Below, one piece after another: positions 10,700 to 22,700 of a stretch of 64,000 bases of DNA. Numbering within the stretch: the stretch's first letter is position 1; the number at the start of each line of letters is the position of its first letter. A program made the translations under genes and the position numbers. The notes beneath the pieces were generated by a model that had not been told where the DNA came from, ran no database searches, and saw only the letters and a program-made list of their open reading frames with translations. The stretch comes from Dipodascopsis uninucleata var. uninucleata. Its lineage: Eukaryota; Ascomycota; Lipomycetes; Lipomycetales; Lipomycetaceae. The stretch is taken from the NCBI GenBank assembly GCA_030568195.1, contig JAJLTO010000003.1, forward strand, positions 952,501-1,016,500, read 5' to 3'.

Positions 10700-11518
10700 G
10701 ATTAGCTGTCTATCAAGCTCTGATAAATACTTATAGACTGGTTTTCACTATATCGGGCACTGGTATATATTCCAATTTTTTGGTAAGTGATGCGCCTTTC
10801 CGAGCGATTCGTCTGCTCTATGATCTTCAAATGCTACGTACAAGTCCGAAATCTAAATAATAATACTCAATACTAGTGTACTTGTCTTTACATAGACAAT
10901 ATGAGATTCTAGCACGTTTTGAATCCTACCTTTTCGCTATCTGACACCGCATACATTCGAAGTCTTAATGAGAAAACTCCTCTATATCTTCGCGGATTTA
11001 GCTTTCTGTTTGTTTACTTCATACTGGAATTTGATTTAGCATGAGAATTCATATAAACATCATAGAAGCTTATGCCCTTTAACTATAGACAATCTGCATT
11101 TACGGATATATGTGACTAGAAACTCACGCATAGATTCACGTGATGAAATCAGCACGCGAAATCAATAGCCCTAAACCCTATTAACTACTAGAAGCAAAGA
11201 GGCGCTTGGAGAATATGTAGTAATCTTCAAAGAATCCAGAATAGCTACAAACTGGAAGTGTAGCGCCTAAGTGCATATAGTATTGGCGTCAGCTTTGTGT
11301 TTGAGGAGTAATTGCTGAGGTACTTAACTACTCGTGTATTTGTTTTCCGTTTGTCAGATATAACTTTATATAACTAGAAGACGACAGTTCCAGTGTATAT
11401 AAACATTCTAGTTCAAGGAAGCTTGCTAGAAGTGCCATAAGAAATAACAACCTAACACGATAAGAAAGTTCTTACCGGACTAAGTTGATAGCTACATGTG
11501 TTCAGTATATAGAAACAG
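10700..11518. promoter_or_regulatory. Divergent promoter region, STU2 / PAC1
   Basis: 819 bp between the start codons of two divergently read cytoskeletal genes. No coding frame was found. A CACGTG core (E-box) lies at about 11139. The stretch otherwise holds scattered AT tracts. Shared regulation is inference from the arrangement. Confidence 0.5.
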
Positions 11519-13135
11519 ATGTCATCGTTTATATTGACAAATCGGCAACGAGATGAGCTGTAAGTAGAGGTGGTAATTGGCCAAAAGGGAGAATGAGCCC
11601 AACAAATGAACAATGGCTGACGGTCATTATTTTCCAATAGGAATACTTCCATTCTACAATATTTGGCAGCGTCAGGGTTTACGGCCGCTTTTAACAGCTT
11701 GAAAACAGATCTAAATCGAGAATATGTGGATATTGATGAGTCGGCTGCGAATTATGATGGTCTCCTAGAAAAGAAATGGACGAGTGTTATTAGATTACAA
11801 AAGAAGGTATGTAGATGTGTTGATGATCAGAATATCACAGTTGTATTTCATATTGCTATCTAAAAAGTAAAATGAGAATTACAATAAGACTAGGAACGTT
11901 AACTAGCAATTTTTGAAGTTTGCTAACCTAATTGCTCTTATTTGTATGGATTAGCTCATGGATTTTGAATCGAAAGTCTTCTCTCTACAATCTGAATTAG
12001 ATAGCATGCCGTCGTATAATCGCAAGATCGGTGACCCGTCGGTATGGTTACCACGTATATCAAAATACAAACTAGAAGGTCATAGAGAACCTGTGACCTC
12101 TATTGCATTTCATCCTGTGTTTTCAATATTGGCTTCCAGTTCCGAAGACGCAAGTATTAAGATATGGGACTGGGAGCTAGGCGAACTCGAACGTACATTA
12201 CGAGGTCATTCAAAGAGTGTTTTGGATGTGGATTTTGGTGGCCGAAAGAGGAGTGAAATACTTTTGGGTAAGTTATGTGAATATTTTGTTTCTTGGCTGT
12301 ATCTAATGGGAAGTGTGAGCATGTTTTAGCATCGTGCTCAAGTGATCTAACTATTAAGATATGGGACACGACAAATGAATATAAGAATATTCGCACATTA
12401 AAGGGACATGATCATACTGTTTCTTGTGTACGATTTATGCCAGGTGGTGAATACTTAATCTCCGGATCGCGTGATAATACGATCAGAATATGGGAGGTTA
12501 AAACAGGATATGGAATCAGAAATATAGTCGGTCACACTGCGTGGGTAAAGACACTGAGTCTGTCTACCGATGGGGAACGTATAGTATCTGCTGGAGCTGA
12601 TCAGTCAATTCGAATTAGTGATGCTACGTCTGGCGATACTAAGGTCGTGATTTCAAATGGGCATGACCATGTTATTGAATGTAGTGCAATTGCTCCTCCG
12701 CCAAGTTATGAATACATCGCGAAAATGGCAGGTTCAAGCATACCTCCAAGGTTAAGTTCAAGTTTCGAGTATTTTGCCACTGGATCTCGTGATCGAACAA
12801 TCAAAATATGGGATTCCAGAGGGAATTTAATCACAATTTTGGAAGGTCATGACAACTGGATTCGAGATCTTGTGTTTCATCCTGGAGGCAAGTATATTTT
12901 ATCTGTTGGTGATGATAAGACAATTCGATGTTGGGATCTCACACAAAACGGAAGTTGTGTGCGTACAATAGAAAATGCCCATGATCAATTTATCAACTCA
13001 ATTAAATGGGCAGAACCTGTGGACAATATCATTAAGACCAATGCATCTGGCGAGAGTACAATTGACTTTAAAAACATAAGGTGCATACTAGCGACATCTT
13101 CTGTCGATTTAGATATCAAACTATGGATGGCGTAG
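11519..13135 (+). CDS. PAC1: LIS1/PAC1 dynein regulator, LisH plus WD40 (four exons)
   Basis: Regulator of cytoplasmic dynein needed for nuclear migration; binds the dynein motor and holds it on microtubule plus ends. Exons are 11519-11559, 11641-11806, 11955-12267 and 12330-13135, giving 441 residues (human LIS1 410, yeast Pac1 494). Introns are 81, 148 and 62 nt with GTAAGT/GTATGT/GTAAGT donors and TAG acceptors. Exons 1-2 join to form the LisH dimerisation motif (LTNRQRDEL then NTSILQYLAASG). A short coiled coil at the exon 2/3 boundary (VIRLQKK, LMDFESK) and seven WD40 repeats ending in Trp-Asp follow. The first WD blade begins at about residue 105 (LEGHREPVTSIAFHP). The N-terminal exon is only 41 nt and easily missed. 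Divergent to STU2. Confidence 0.93.
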
Positions 13136-13951
13136 TTGAGAATAAAGACATTTAGGTACAACTTTCTAAGTACCTTTACTGCATGAAAGTAACGAATTAA
13201 AAGATATGATGCCCCTTGTTTATGATATTAATGATTGTTATAGTTCTATTGTTTTTGATTCTATGAATAATCTAATTAATGCTTCGTTTTCCTACCTTTA
13301 TTCCTCTTATGGCATTTTTCTCATAAAGCATTATCATTTCAACGTTTGTTTTATGAGTAATATCATCTGCAGTTATGAATAGATCATATCTGATTTATCA
13401 ATCATTTCTTTTCATATTGATCTTACTAAATTATGATGTATAATAGAGTCCATGAATGCATTAATATTATGGTTTTTTATTTGCTGCTTTCCAAGTTAAG
13501 GCATATCAATTCCTTTATAATATTTAAGAATAGTAATTAGGTAAACGCGATATTAGTTAGCATCTGATATGTGGATGTTAAGTATAGTATAACGCTTTGT
13601 TTTGCTGAACACTATTGTTCTTTAGTAATGCAGACAAATATTTCTGACATAGGAGAACGTCGTCGTGGTTTGGTTTGGATATGGAAAATCAAAAAAAAAT
13701 CTATCAAAAAAATTTTGAGTCACAAATTACAAGCTCTTTGCATATAGACATATTTTGTATCAAAGCTGAACCAAAGGTTCCTTTTGCCCATCACGGTTTC
13801 ATTATTTAACTGCTTTCAAGTGGGCATTAACAGAATTTTGCCCTCTGGTAGCAGGCTATTTAATTTCTGCTACCATCATAGTAATTATTTAGATCTCTGT
13901 GTCAAAAGTCAAGCTCGATTCTACGCAAAGAAATCTAAGAAGACAAGTAAA
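13136..13951. other. Intergenic region and likely OLA1 leader
   Basis: 816 bases, very AT-rich, with T-runs on the plus strand between 13240 and 13560. No independent gene. The last 168 bases (13784-13951) are stop-free and in frame with OLA1 but start with TTG, not ATG; see findings. Confidence 0.55.
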
Positions 13952-15383
13952 ATGCCGCCAAAGAAAGCTGTCAAGGAGGAGAAGATTTTGCTGGGCCGTC
14001 CTGGTAACAACTTAAAGGTGTGTTCTGATAAAGAATTAAAGATTTCACGCTGCTCCGTTGTGATCGTTGATACTAATAATGTTTTTGTGCTTCTAGAGTG
14101 GTATCGTGGGTCTTGCAAACGTGAGTCAAAAAACCATAATACAATCTGGTCCTGTGAGGATCTCGATGGTGAAGAATGGATTTTAATTGATTATTTATAG
14201 GTTGGAAAATCAACCTTTTTTCAGGCAATTACGAAATCCCATCTTGGAACTGTAAGTGAAGCTACTTCATAAGTTGTGCTGTATTTGCTACTATGTTCGC
14301 AACACAAGTGATGTCTAACGTTTATTTGATCTTAATAAGCCTGCAAACTATCCTTTTGCAACGATTGATCCTGAAGAAGCCCGTGTTATTGTTCCTTCTC
14401 CAAGATTTGATTGGCTTTGTGATACCTACAAGCCAGCTTCTAAGGTACCTGCTAACATCACCGTTTTTGATATCGCTGGTCTCACCAAGGGTGCCTCTAC
14501 AGGAGCTGGATTGGGAAATGCTTTCTTGAGTCATATTCGAGCTGTTGATGCTATCTACCAAGTGGTTAGATGCTTCGATGATGCTGAAATTATTCATGTT
14601 GAAGGTGATGTCAACCCAGTCCGTGATCTACAGATTATTTTGGATGAGTTGAGACTGAAAGACATTGAATTTGCCAACAAATACTTGGAGGGTGTTGAAA
14701 AAATCGCTAAAAGAGGTGGCCAAAGTCTGGAAGTGAAAGCCAAGAAGGAAGAAATGGCTATTGTTCAGAAGATTATTCAGTGGCTTGAAGATGGTAAGCG
14801 TGTCGCCAAGGGAGACTGGACTAGCAAGGAGGTCGAGGTAATCAACCAAATGCTTCTTTTGACTGCTAAACCAGCTATCTACTTAATTAATTTATCTGAG
14901 AGAGACTATATTCGTAAGAAGAACAAAAATTTATTGGCTATTAAGGAGTGGATTGACAATCACTCTCCTGGTGATGTTATTATCCCGCTCAGTATATCGT
15001 TCGAGGAGCGTTTGACCCAGTTTGAGACTGAAGAGGAACGACAAGAGGAGTGTAAGAATGTTGGAGCCACTAGCGCTTTGCCAAAGATCATTACAACCAT
15101 GCGTTCTGCTCTCAATTTAATTTCATTTTTCACGTGTGGTCCAGATGAAGTACGTGAGTGGACTATTCGTAAGGGCACTAAAGCACCACAAGCTGCAGGC
15201 GTTATTCATACAGATCTTATGAACACTTTCATTCTAGCACAGGTTACTAAGTATGACGATCTCAAGGAACTGGGCGATGAGACTGCAGTTAAGTCTGCTG
15301 GTAAACTCATGCAAAAGGGTAAAGATTATGTTGTGGAAGATGGTGATATTATTTACTTCAGGTCTGGAGCTGGAAAGAACTAA
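13952..15383 (+). CDS. OLA1: OLA1/YchF-family ATPase (four exons)
   Basis: Obg-like P-loop ATPase of the YchF subfamily; ribosome-associated and involved in translation and stress responses in yeast and human. Exons are 13952-14017, 14097-14120 (only 24 nt), 14201-14251 and 14340-15383, giving 394 residues, the length I recall for yeast Ola1. Introns are 79, 80 and 88 nt; the last contains a TCTAACG branch site. Across the tiny second exon the sequence LLGRPGNNLK-SGIVGLAN-VGKSTFFQAI forms the G1 loop. The G3 segment reads DIAGLTKGAS. A YchF-type coiled coil follows, and the C-terminal TGS domain ends in IIYFRSGAGKN. The conserved Leu at residue 14 is encoded by CTG, which argues against CTG-Ser or CTG-Ala code. 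Regular codon usage suggests high expression. Confidence 0.95.
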
Positions 15384-17271
15384 ATGTAGTATCTTATGCT
15401 CTAGCGGTTCAGGACTCAACCTCAAAAAATCAAAAGCTAATTTTGACTTGTATCCATCAGGCACTCTTATTTATATATTTTATTTTACTAAACAATAGAC
15501 AAAATGAATAAATAAATAAATATATATTATATATTGTAAAGTAGTTCTATAGATTCCCTTCTATTCTCACCAGCATTTTAAATCATTATGACCATTGAAT
15601 CCGCAAAATACATTCCCTCTGTTATACAAACATGTCGAAATTCAGTAATCACATTCAATGGATATTCCTATAATGAAACTTGAATAATATTAGTATATTG
15701 TCCATAGTCGAGTACAAAAACCAAAGAACGATTTCTTGACAATTGATATTGAAATTTCAATCCAATCATATATTGACGTCTGTATTAACTGAACATTCAG
15801 ATTATATTTTCCTCTCATTACGTAAAAACGTATCGACGAGCTGGGTTTATATTAGATCAGGTCACCAGGACCTTTTATCATCATAATACTCAGAAACAGA
15901 ACATGAGTAAACAAACTCCTAACATTTACACTAGCTAATTTATAAACAAATTCTTACCTCATTCATAAGATATATAATTCGTCCATTCTCTAAATAGTAT
16001 TATAAATCTATATCTCTATCAAGGAACCGACTAAATATAAACCACGATATTTATGTCAACTTGATCTTTAATGTAAGAAAATTTTCTATACAATGTTAAG
16101 CAAGAGGCATTTTGTACACTCGTCTTACAAGCCCTATTAGGGCATCGCATTAGCAGGGCACCTGTGAGCTTCAAGCAGGGTAATCTAGCGCTTACATAGA
16201 ATATCACTATCAAAGAGAATTCAGCCATATAAGATTTGACACTAGCGCAAACAGGATGAAGTTATCATAATTGGCATAGGCAGAAAGTAAATATGAACTC
16301 TATTTCTTAAATACAGGCAATTAAAGTTTAATAGTTGCTGATATTCTCCAAATACGTGCGCTGCGAAGTAATATTGACCACTTCTATAACGAACGAAGGG
16401 TTCGTTTCGCAGAATAAGCGACTTATCAAGCGCTTACGCTAGTACAAATATGAGCTAAATTACCCTAATTGGATAATGAATGAGCTGGCGTTGCATTAGC
16501 GGATTACGGATAATGACCATAATATGAGGAAATACTGGCTAATCGAGTTCACTGATAACTAATGCCCAGGCATTGAGGATAGCTACGGCAAGCAAAGTGA
16601 ATAGCCTTTTCTCAATTATCGGATAGGAGTTGTGTCGTTTGAGCAGTTAGGAATAAAATCGAATTGTTCTCTGTATTCTCTTAGCTACAGTAACTGTTGA
16701 TTAGAGAAAAAACAATCAAGGCTCACAATTTCTTGTCGCACTTCTCGGTGAACAGAGGATAGATAAGAGGCTGTATAATGTACGTATAATGACTGATAGA
16801 ATCACACATTGGTTCTCTGCTAACCATTGTATATTTAGTCAAAATTTCAGCCGCTAGACCTCTGCAGTGGAGTATCTACTTGGCTGTACGAGGACTTTCA
16901 GATGCTCTGAAGTAGAAATTTCTATCAGCACGAAGAAATCTGGTTATATACGGATTTAATTAGAATTCTTAACGGAATTTAGATCTTCTATTCTAAAGTT
17001 CACGTAAAGTAGCTAAGTAATTCAGTTACAAGCGAAGCAATATAGACACACTGTCTTCAGAATTCAGTTTGTTCTGTTGGAGGTAAGCTTGACTTAGCGA
17101 AGAAATTTGCGCCTACTATACACATTGCATTTTTGACGCGGACTGAGACAGACGTTGACAGGGCTTCTCATATCGACAGAGACTATTATTTATCACGGCT
17201 CAACATATATTTTCTTGTGCTGAATTTCGACGAAGGGAAAGGAGGGTCCTCCCCATTAGGCTCCCGGAAGT
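15384..17271. other. 1.9-kb intergenic region, no gene seen
   Basis: Holds the OLA1 3' end (T/A-rich, to about 15550) and the long upstream region of the PPPDE gene. The longest frames are under 70 codons without family resemblance. No tRNA promoter boxes found. Nothing else supportable. Confidence 0.6.
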
Positions 17272-18870
17272 ATGGAGGTAGAGGATGGTACTGACTATCG
17301 GATGACACGGGATTTGTCTTATCTGTCGAATCGCCAAGCGTATTTTTTTACACAACCTGTAGTTGTTAATGCAGAAGCCGCAATTGTTACCAGCAGTGCC
17401 AGTAATTCTTCTATTTCCGGCATGTTTGGCAGTGGCACTGATGAAGGCAGTGGAGGACTAAGTGTTCCAACTTCCTCCTCAGCCACTTCTTTACTCCCCT
17501 CACCGGTCATTACACCTTCTAATGGCAATGGAAATGCCAACTCGTCGATTCGAAAATATTCTCGTCCGGCTAGTTTAAGAAGCTGGAGTTCAACGACCCA
17601 GATGACAACTGTGGTTACTGCTACTGGTAGCACAAGTAACATTACATCACCAGCAGCAGCGCAGTTTCCTCAATCCTCGTCAACCTCAACATCTACTTCG
17701 ACCACATCTTCACTGTTATCCCCTTCAGCACCGGTGCCGATTCCTACACCAGGAAAACGTATTAGTAATTCTTGGAATTACAGGTCTCTGGGTAACAAAG
17801 ATGAAGAGGGTGGAAACCGAGAAGCGGGAGTTCTGATAAACGTATACGATTTGCTGCAAGAGAGCAGCTTTGCACCTGTTATATGGACTCTTGGTATAGG
17901 TGTCTATCATTCTGCAGTTGAGATTGACGGTAAAGAATATGCATATGGTGGCCACGATGAGCCTGGAATTTCTGGCGTCTATTATTCAAAGCCTAAGACG
18001 CCGCTACCTGGAAATATCGTTTGTAAGACGTCGATCTTCCATGGTAACACGTCATATTCACCTGCAGAAGTTCGGGCGATTGTAAACGAACTTAGTCTCG
18101 TGTATTTAGGGACTAATTACAATTTGTTATATAAAAATTGTAATCATTTTACGGATTCTCTTTTAATTCGTCTCACGAACAAGCCAGCTCCGGCATGGTT
18201 AAATAGAGCAACTATAATTGGAAGTGTCATACCGTGCATTATTCCTCAAGCATATATAAAGCCACCTGAATGTGATTACAATATAGAACATAGATCAAGT
18301 AGTGATGAATATGCTCGCTCAATATCGTCATTACAATCTCGGAGTTCTCAACAGAATGGTCGACGATCTTACGCAGACTATGTTAATGCCGATGGTTCAT
18401 GGAACAATAGAATGAATAGTAGTAAAGAATTGCCGGCTGATAGTAATAATAGTCGTTTAATCACCGCGCTCACTATGTTCTCAGGTCGCAAAAGACCGAA
18501 CACGCGCGACTTTGAGAGAATATCAACTTTCGATGATGCAGATCTGATTAGTACAAAATATGAGGATTCAGATGACGAAGGGCAGAGCGGTGGAGTAGTT
18601 TATGAGAAATCTGTAAAAGTACTATCTCAGAACCTCAATGATGGTGCTAGCGATTTAAGTCTACCGCAAAGTAGAGAAAAATATCAATCCAGCTCTGTTA
18701 TTACTATCCGTGGTGACGAAGAAAGCGAGGTTAATGATGGGTCCTGCGAGGAGAGTATTGAGAACTGCTGTGTGAACGATACTATGGAGGTCAGCGAAAA
18801 GAGCCTTCTTTCTAGACTTTTGGGAATTTACGGGAAGCCTTCATCAGAGCTCGGGAATAATGATCGTTAG
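17272..18870 (+). CDS. PPPDE-domain (DeSI-like) thiol peptidase with disordered flanks
   Basis: Putative deSUMOylating or deubiquitinating cysteine peptidase of the PPPDE (DUF862) superfamily. The catalytic domain spans about residues 186-327: it opens with VLINVYDLL, has the His in GVYHSAVE (His213), a YAYGGH turn, and the nucleophile Cys290 in YKNCNHFTD. Both catalytic residues are therefore present. A downstream AWLNRA...PCIIP helix is typical of DeSI-1/2 proteins. The flanks are unusual: about 185 Ser/Thr-rich residues come before the domain and about 200 acidic, Ser-rich residues after it, so the protein is 532 residues against roughly 170-290 for compact members. The start is the first ATG of a single uninterrupted exon. 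Substrate unknown. Confidence 0.85.
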   Translation: MEVEDGTDYRMTRDLSYLSNRQAYFFTQPVVVNAEAAIVTSSASNSSISGMFGSGTDEGSGGLSVPTSSSATSLLPSPVITPSNGNGNANSSIRKYSRPASLRSWSSTTQMTTVVTATGSTSNITSPAAAQFPQSSSTSTSTSTTSSLLSPSAPVPIPTPGKRISNSWNYRSLGNKDEEGGNREAGVLINVYDLLQESSFAPVIWTLGIGVYHSAVEIDGKEYAYGGHDEPGISGVYYSKPKTPLPGNIVCKTSIFHGNTSYSPAEVRAIVNELSLVYLGTNYNLLYKNCNHFTDSLLIRLTNKPAPAWLNRATIIGSVIPCIIPQAYIKPPECDYNIEHRSSSDEYARSISSLQSRSSQQNGRRSYADYVNADGSWNNRMNSSKELPADSNNSRLITALTMFSGRKRPNTRDFERISTFDDADLISTKYEDSDDEGQSGGVVYEKSVKVLSQNLNDGASDLSLPQSREKYQSSSVITIRGDEESEVNDGSCEESIENCCVNDTMEVSEKSLLSRLLGIYGKPSSELGNNDR

Positions 18871-21800
18871 AGTAGGTTTATTAAGCTCTGGATATGTTGT
18901 TTTATGTCGCATAAGCGTGATTTAACTTCTTACTGAAATTAAAAAAAGGAGATCAAGGTGTCTTGATCCGGGAGGAAATCTCGATTGCTTTGCAGAATGA
19001 ATTGCTAACACTTGCGCATATATCATTTCTTCATTTCATATTTATTAAATATCTACTTTACGTATTATGTTGCATTAGTCCAGGTTTATAGTTTAGGTAC
19101 TGTTTTAGGTGTAATGTTATATATTTTGGTTAGCCGGATTTTGTGCAGATGGAGACGTAGTTATGAGTTACGTATCAAATTGTTATTACTGTATTAGATT
19201 CTTGAAATATTTTATGTATGGATTAAACAAAAAGGGGTTTCAGATATGTATAGTCCTTACGCGATGGAGACTTATGTTTAGAGGGAGGCTGAATGTTGCG
19301 GTGTTTTGCTATCTTAGAAGATTATTTTTTGAACACAGAACTTAACGTAATTTACATTACCATTTAGAAGTGTTGATTACTTCCACCTTCAAATTTCGTA
19401 AGCCATATTAATAATTTAGAAATATTGCAGCCATATGAATTCATGTCCGCTTTAATGAATGGTTAAGATGATATGCATGTGTACTTTTAGGAAGGTACCA
19501 TTGTGGTATATCAGGTTTAACGGCGTACTGACACATAACAGGGATATGAACAATAGATGCTATAAATTTTACCATAAATACTAATTCCCAATTGATGTAT
19601 AAGTCAAATGTTAATTAATTTCCTAGGCATGATTAATTATTCAGTATCTCATATTTCGCAATGAGAAAATATTAAGTGTGTTAACCACTGAAATATTTAA
19701 CAGGCCCGAACACATTTTGGTTTATGGCGAAATATACCACTTCAAACATTCTTGCCTAACTTGTATATTTTTTTCATGCCAAAAGAAGCTCTAATTCTGC
19801 TGAAATCTTAGATTAGCTCTATATTTCGTTTAGAGTTAAGGCATATAAATGATGGAATAGACGTAGAGTGCAGACTACAATGCCAGTCGACTTAAACCAG
19901 ATGTTACATTCCGACAAGCTGAAATAGACGCTGAGCACGAGAAATCTCTCATATAAACAGAATCATCCACTTGAAAGCACATAGTCCGTATATAGAGAGT
20001 ATTCGCACACTAGACAGCGCTCAAAATTGAAAGACATTCTTAATATCGCTGTGTCGAACAGGGGTAACAGATTATTTTCTAAGTATAGATATGCATTAAG
20101 CAGTAGCTTCCATCTACAGAACAGGCCATATAACAAACCACTAATACATCCCATAGGGATGACCATATATTGGGCCACGCAAGTGTAATAATATCTTGGA
20201 GCAGCGATCTCAAATGTTTACAAATAGAACGAGCTATGTGTTGAATCAACAGACTCTCCCATACTTGGTCGTTCATTCTTAGACCACTCTTCACCTGACA
20301 TGTCATGCGATCTTGAAAAGTAAAACTGTAAGACTAATTCATTATTGTGATATTACAAATAGAAACATTAGTCTCTGTTTAGCCTCTGCCACTGTATGTA
20401 GTAGGTTCTACGATGCAATGTATTCTGAATCGTATAGCTACTATGAGAGTTTACTCTTATGATCCACAGCCAATTGGACAGTTTTAAGCCCATAATATAA
20501 TAGACGAATCACATACCCAATGATAACAGATAGCATCTAATGAGAATTTATGTATACTGGCATACAAACGTACCAATATTTGTTAGCAATCTAGAGCAAG
20601 ACTATACAACGTAACTTCATTTAATATGTTAGACAAGCAAGATGCATAGCTATACCAACCTCACCAAAGCATAATGGTTGATAATTATTGATTTTAGAAC
20701 TTATCCATGTGTTTGTTTATAGAGCTATCTGGCTGTTGAGCAGTAATAATAATGCTTTGAAAATGATCACTCGAATTTAGCCCAGAACGTAAGGTTATTG
20801 AAAGTTGCGTCACTAGGGAATGACGTGTGGAACTAAAATAAATATAACTTAACAAGGTCGGTAGTTCAGGGTCAGTAAGAGCTAAAAAAAACTATCAAAA
20901 TCAAATCACTTTCAAAGCCAACATATTTTCAGCTCATAATATATAATATTATCGGGCAATCGGCATGAAATTAGGAGAGAAGAATGCACAGCATAGACTA
21001 TGTGATGAGTAAAACGATTATTGTTGACTTTTATCATAGTTGCGAAATTTCTTGTGAATTGGCGGTATCCGAGGGTCAGAGACGGACAGCCAGATGCCAC
21101 AGAACAACACAAGTGTAGGCATATTGGTACCAGCGTATTTATATAAATGACTGCATGTGCGTAAAGGGTTGCAAATATTATCAGGGATGACTAGCTAGAG
21201 ACCAGAACCTAGTACAGCTGTCGAAACAAGTAAATCCTGACACTAGTCCTTACGCACGTAGGCCCTTTCTTTACTCTACGGATAAATTATCCTTTCAAAT
21301 GCCCCATAAGAATGATCGCTGTAGACCATTCTCGCCAAGCCAGAGATACTAAACAAGCCTGCTATGTCACTTCGAGGACCTATGAACTTGCATTAGACAT
21401 TGCTATGCAAAGTATGTCTCTGGTAGGCTCAATGCTCATTTCATCCGCGAGAAATACACAAGATTATATAGTAGGATTATACTGCTGTACTATGTATGTA
21501 GACTTGCCCTTGCATTGGAAGCAGAGCTTCTCATAGAAATGGAAAAATACCCTCGGAAAAGATACAAAAAGGAAGCAGAAGTATGACCATCGCGTACAAT
21601 CCGGGCAAACTAGCAAAGACTTGTCACATAACAATAGCACAGATACAGAATGGCCCCATGAACAGCCACTGGAAACTATATACAGAGCTTCCTTTGAGGA
21701 ATAGAATAACTTTGCTTTTTGGGTTGCTCATTGGAAACCATACGACAAGAACCCGAGATACCAGCTCTTGCATCCACCTACTGTCTTTGATCTTCTGAAA

Positions 21801-22700
21801 CGTGTAAAGAGGGATCTTGTTGAGAGTAAGCCGCAAGCTCAGGCTCTCTGACGACTACTCCTTTTGCAACTTTAACACTATGTGTTCGGTTACAGCAACA
21901 GTTGACTTAGTTTTCATGGTATCATGAATTACGATACTTATCTCGAAGACGAGAATCAGCTAGTAGAGCAAGTCAAAGTAGGAAAGCTTGCAAGGGGATC
22001 TTGCGGGAACTACTTTTTGCTGCAAACCATAATTTTCTTCAGCTTGTTTCTAGAAGAAGATCGTCTTCGCGCTTCTTTAACAATAAACTCTCTTATGCGC
22101 CCTTGCGCTGCTGTACACTACTGCTTTAGGGAACTTCAATCAGTGGTCCAAGATATACTCTCTACTCAGCAATAGTGCAATGGCTCCTGAACTTTCAGAC
22201 CATATGTCGCCAAAAGATGGATTTTCCAATGCATCAATTAGTATGAATTGAGTTACGCCACTGCGAGCTGGCTGCCAATATAGTAGGGCTTAAGGTTATA
22301 TTTAAGCTTTAGTTTATAGAAAAGTGCTCTTTCCTTTCATAAGGTTCATGTGATAGCTGGAGACAAGATTTTAAGCTCTCAACTTTATGCCGCTACGGGC
22401 TTTATGTGTGCAAAACAGAAGAATCGCAGAAAGCCATAGGAAAGCGTCCATGCCTAGAAACACCGAACTCAACACGTTATCGCGACACTGAAGCGAGGGA
22501 TGAGACCATGGATTGGAGTATAGGAGGTCCAGGTCGAGACGCTAGCGTCTGAGATTGCACTACAGAGTGGGTACCGTGACATGCTGGACGCAGGCCAAGC
22601 TGAACACGTAGCTAGTAGGAACGACTGATGACACTGCTACAGTTGTGCAATGCCAGATAGATCCTCTTGCCTAGGAGATAGTACTCAGGTGCGCTTTGTA
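18871..22700. other. Gene desert, left part
   Basis: About 3.8 kb with stops dense in all frames. Frames such as those near 19963-20306, 21312-21536 and 21924-22175 are below 85 codons and resemble no family. The first 500 bases are T-rich and probably include the 3' end of the PPPDE gene. No tRNA B-box (GGTTCRA) or long direct repeat was spotted. Subtle repeats could escape reading by eye. Confidence 0.55.

Noticed and set aside
11593-11640. ATG at 11593 as the start of PAC1
   Set aside because: It is out of frame with the LisH motif and runs into a stop at 11638. The ATG at 11519 with the 81-nt intron rebuilds a proper LisH start.
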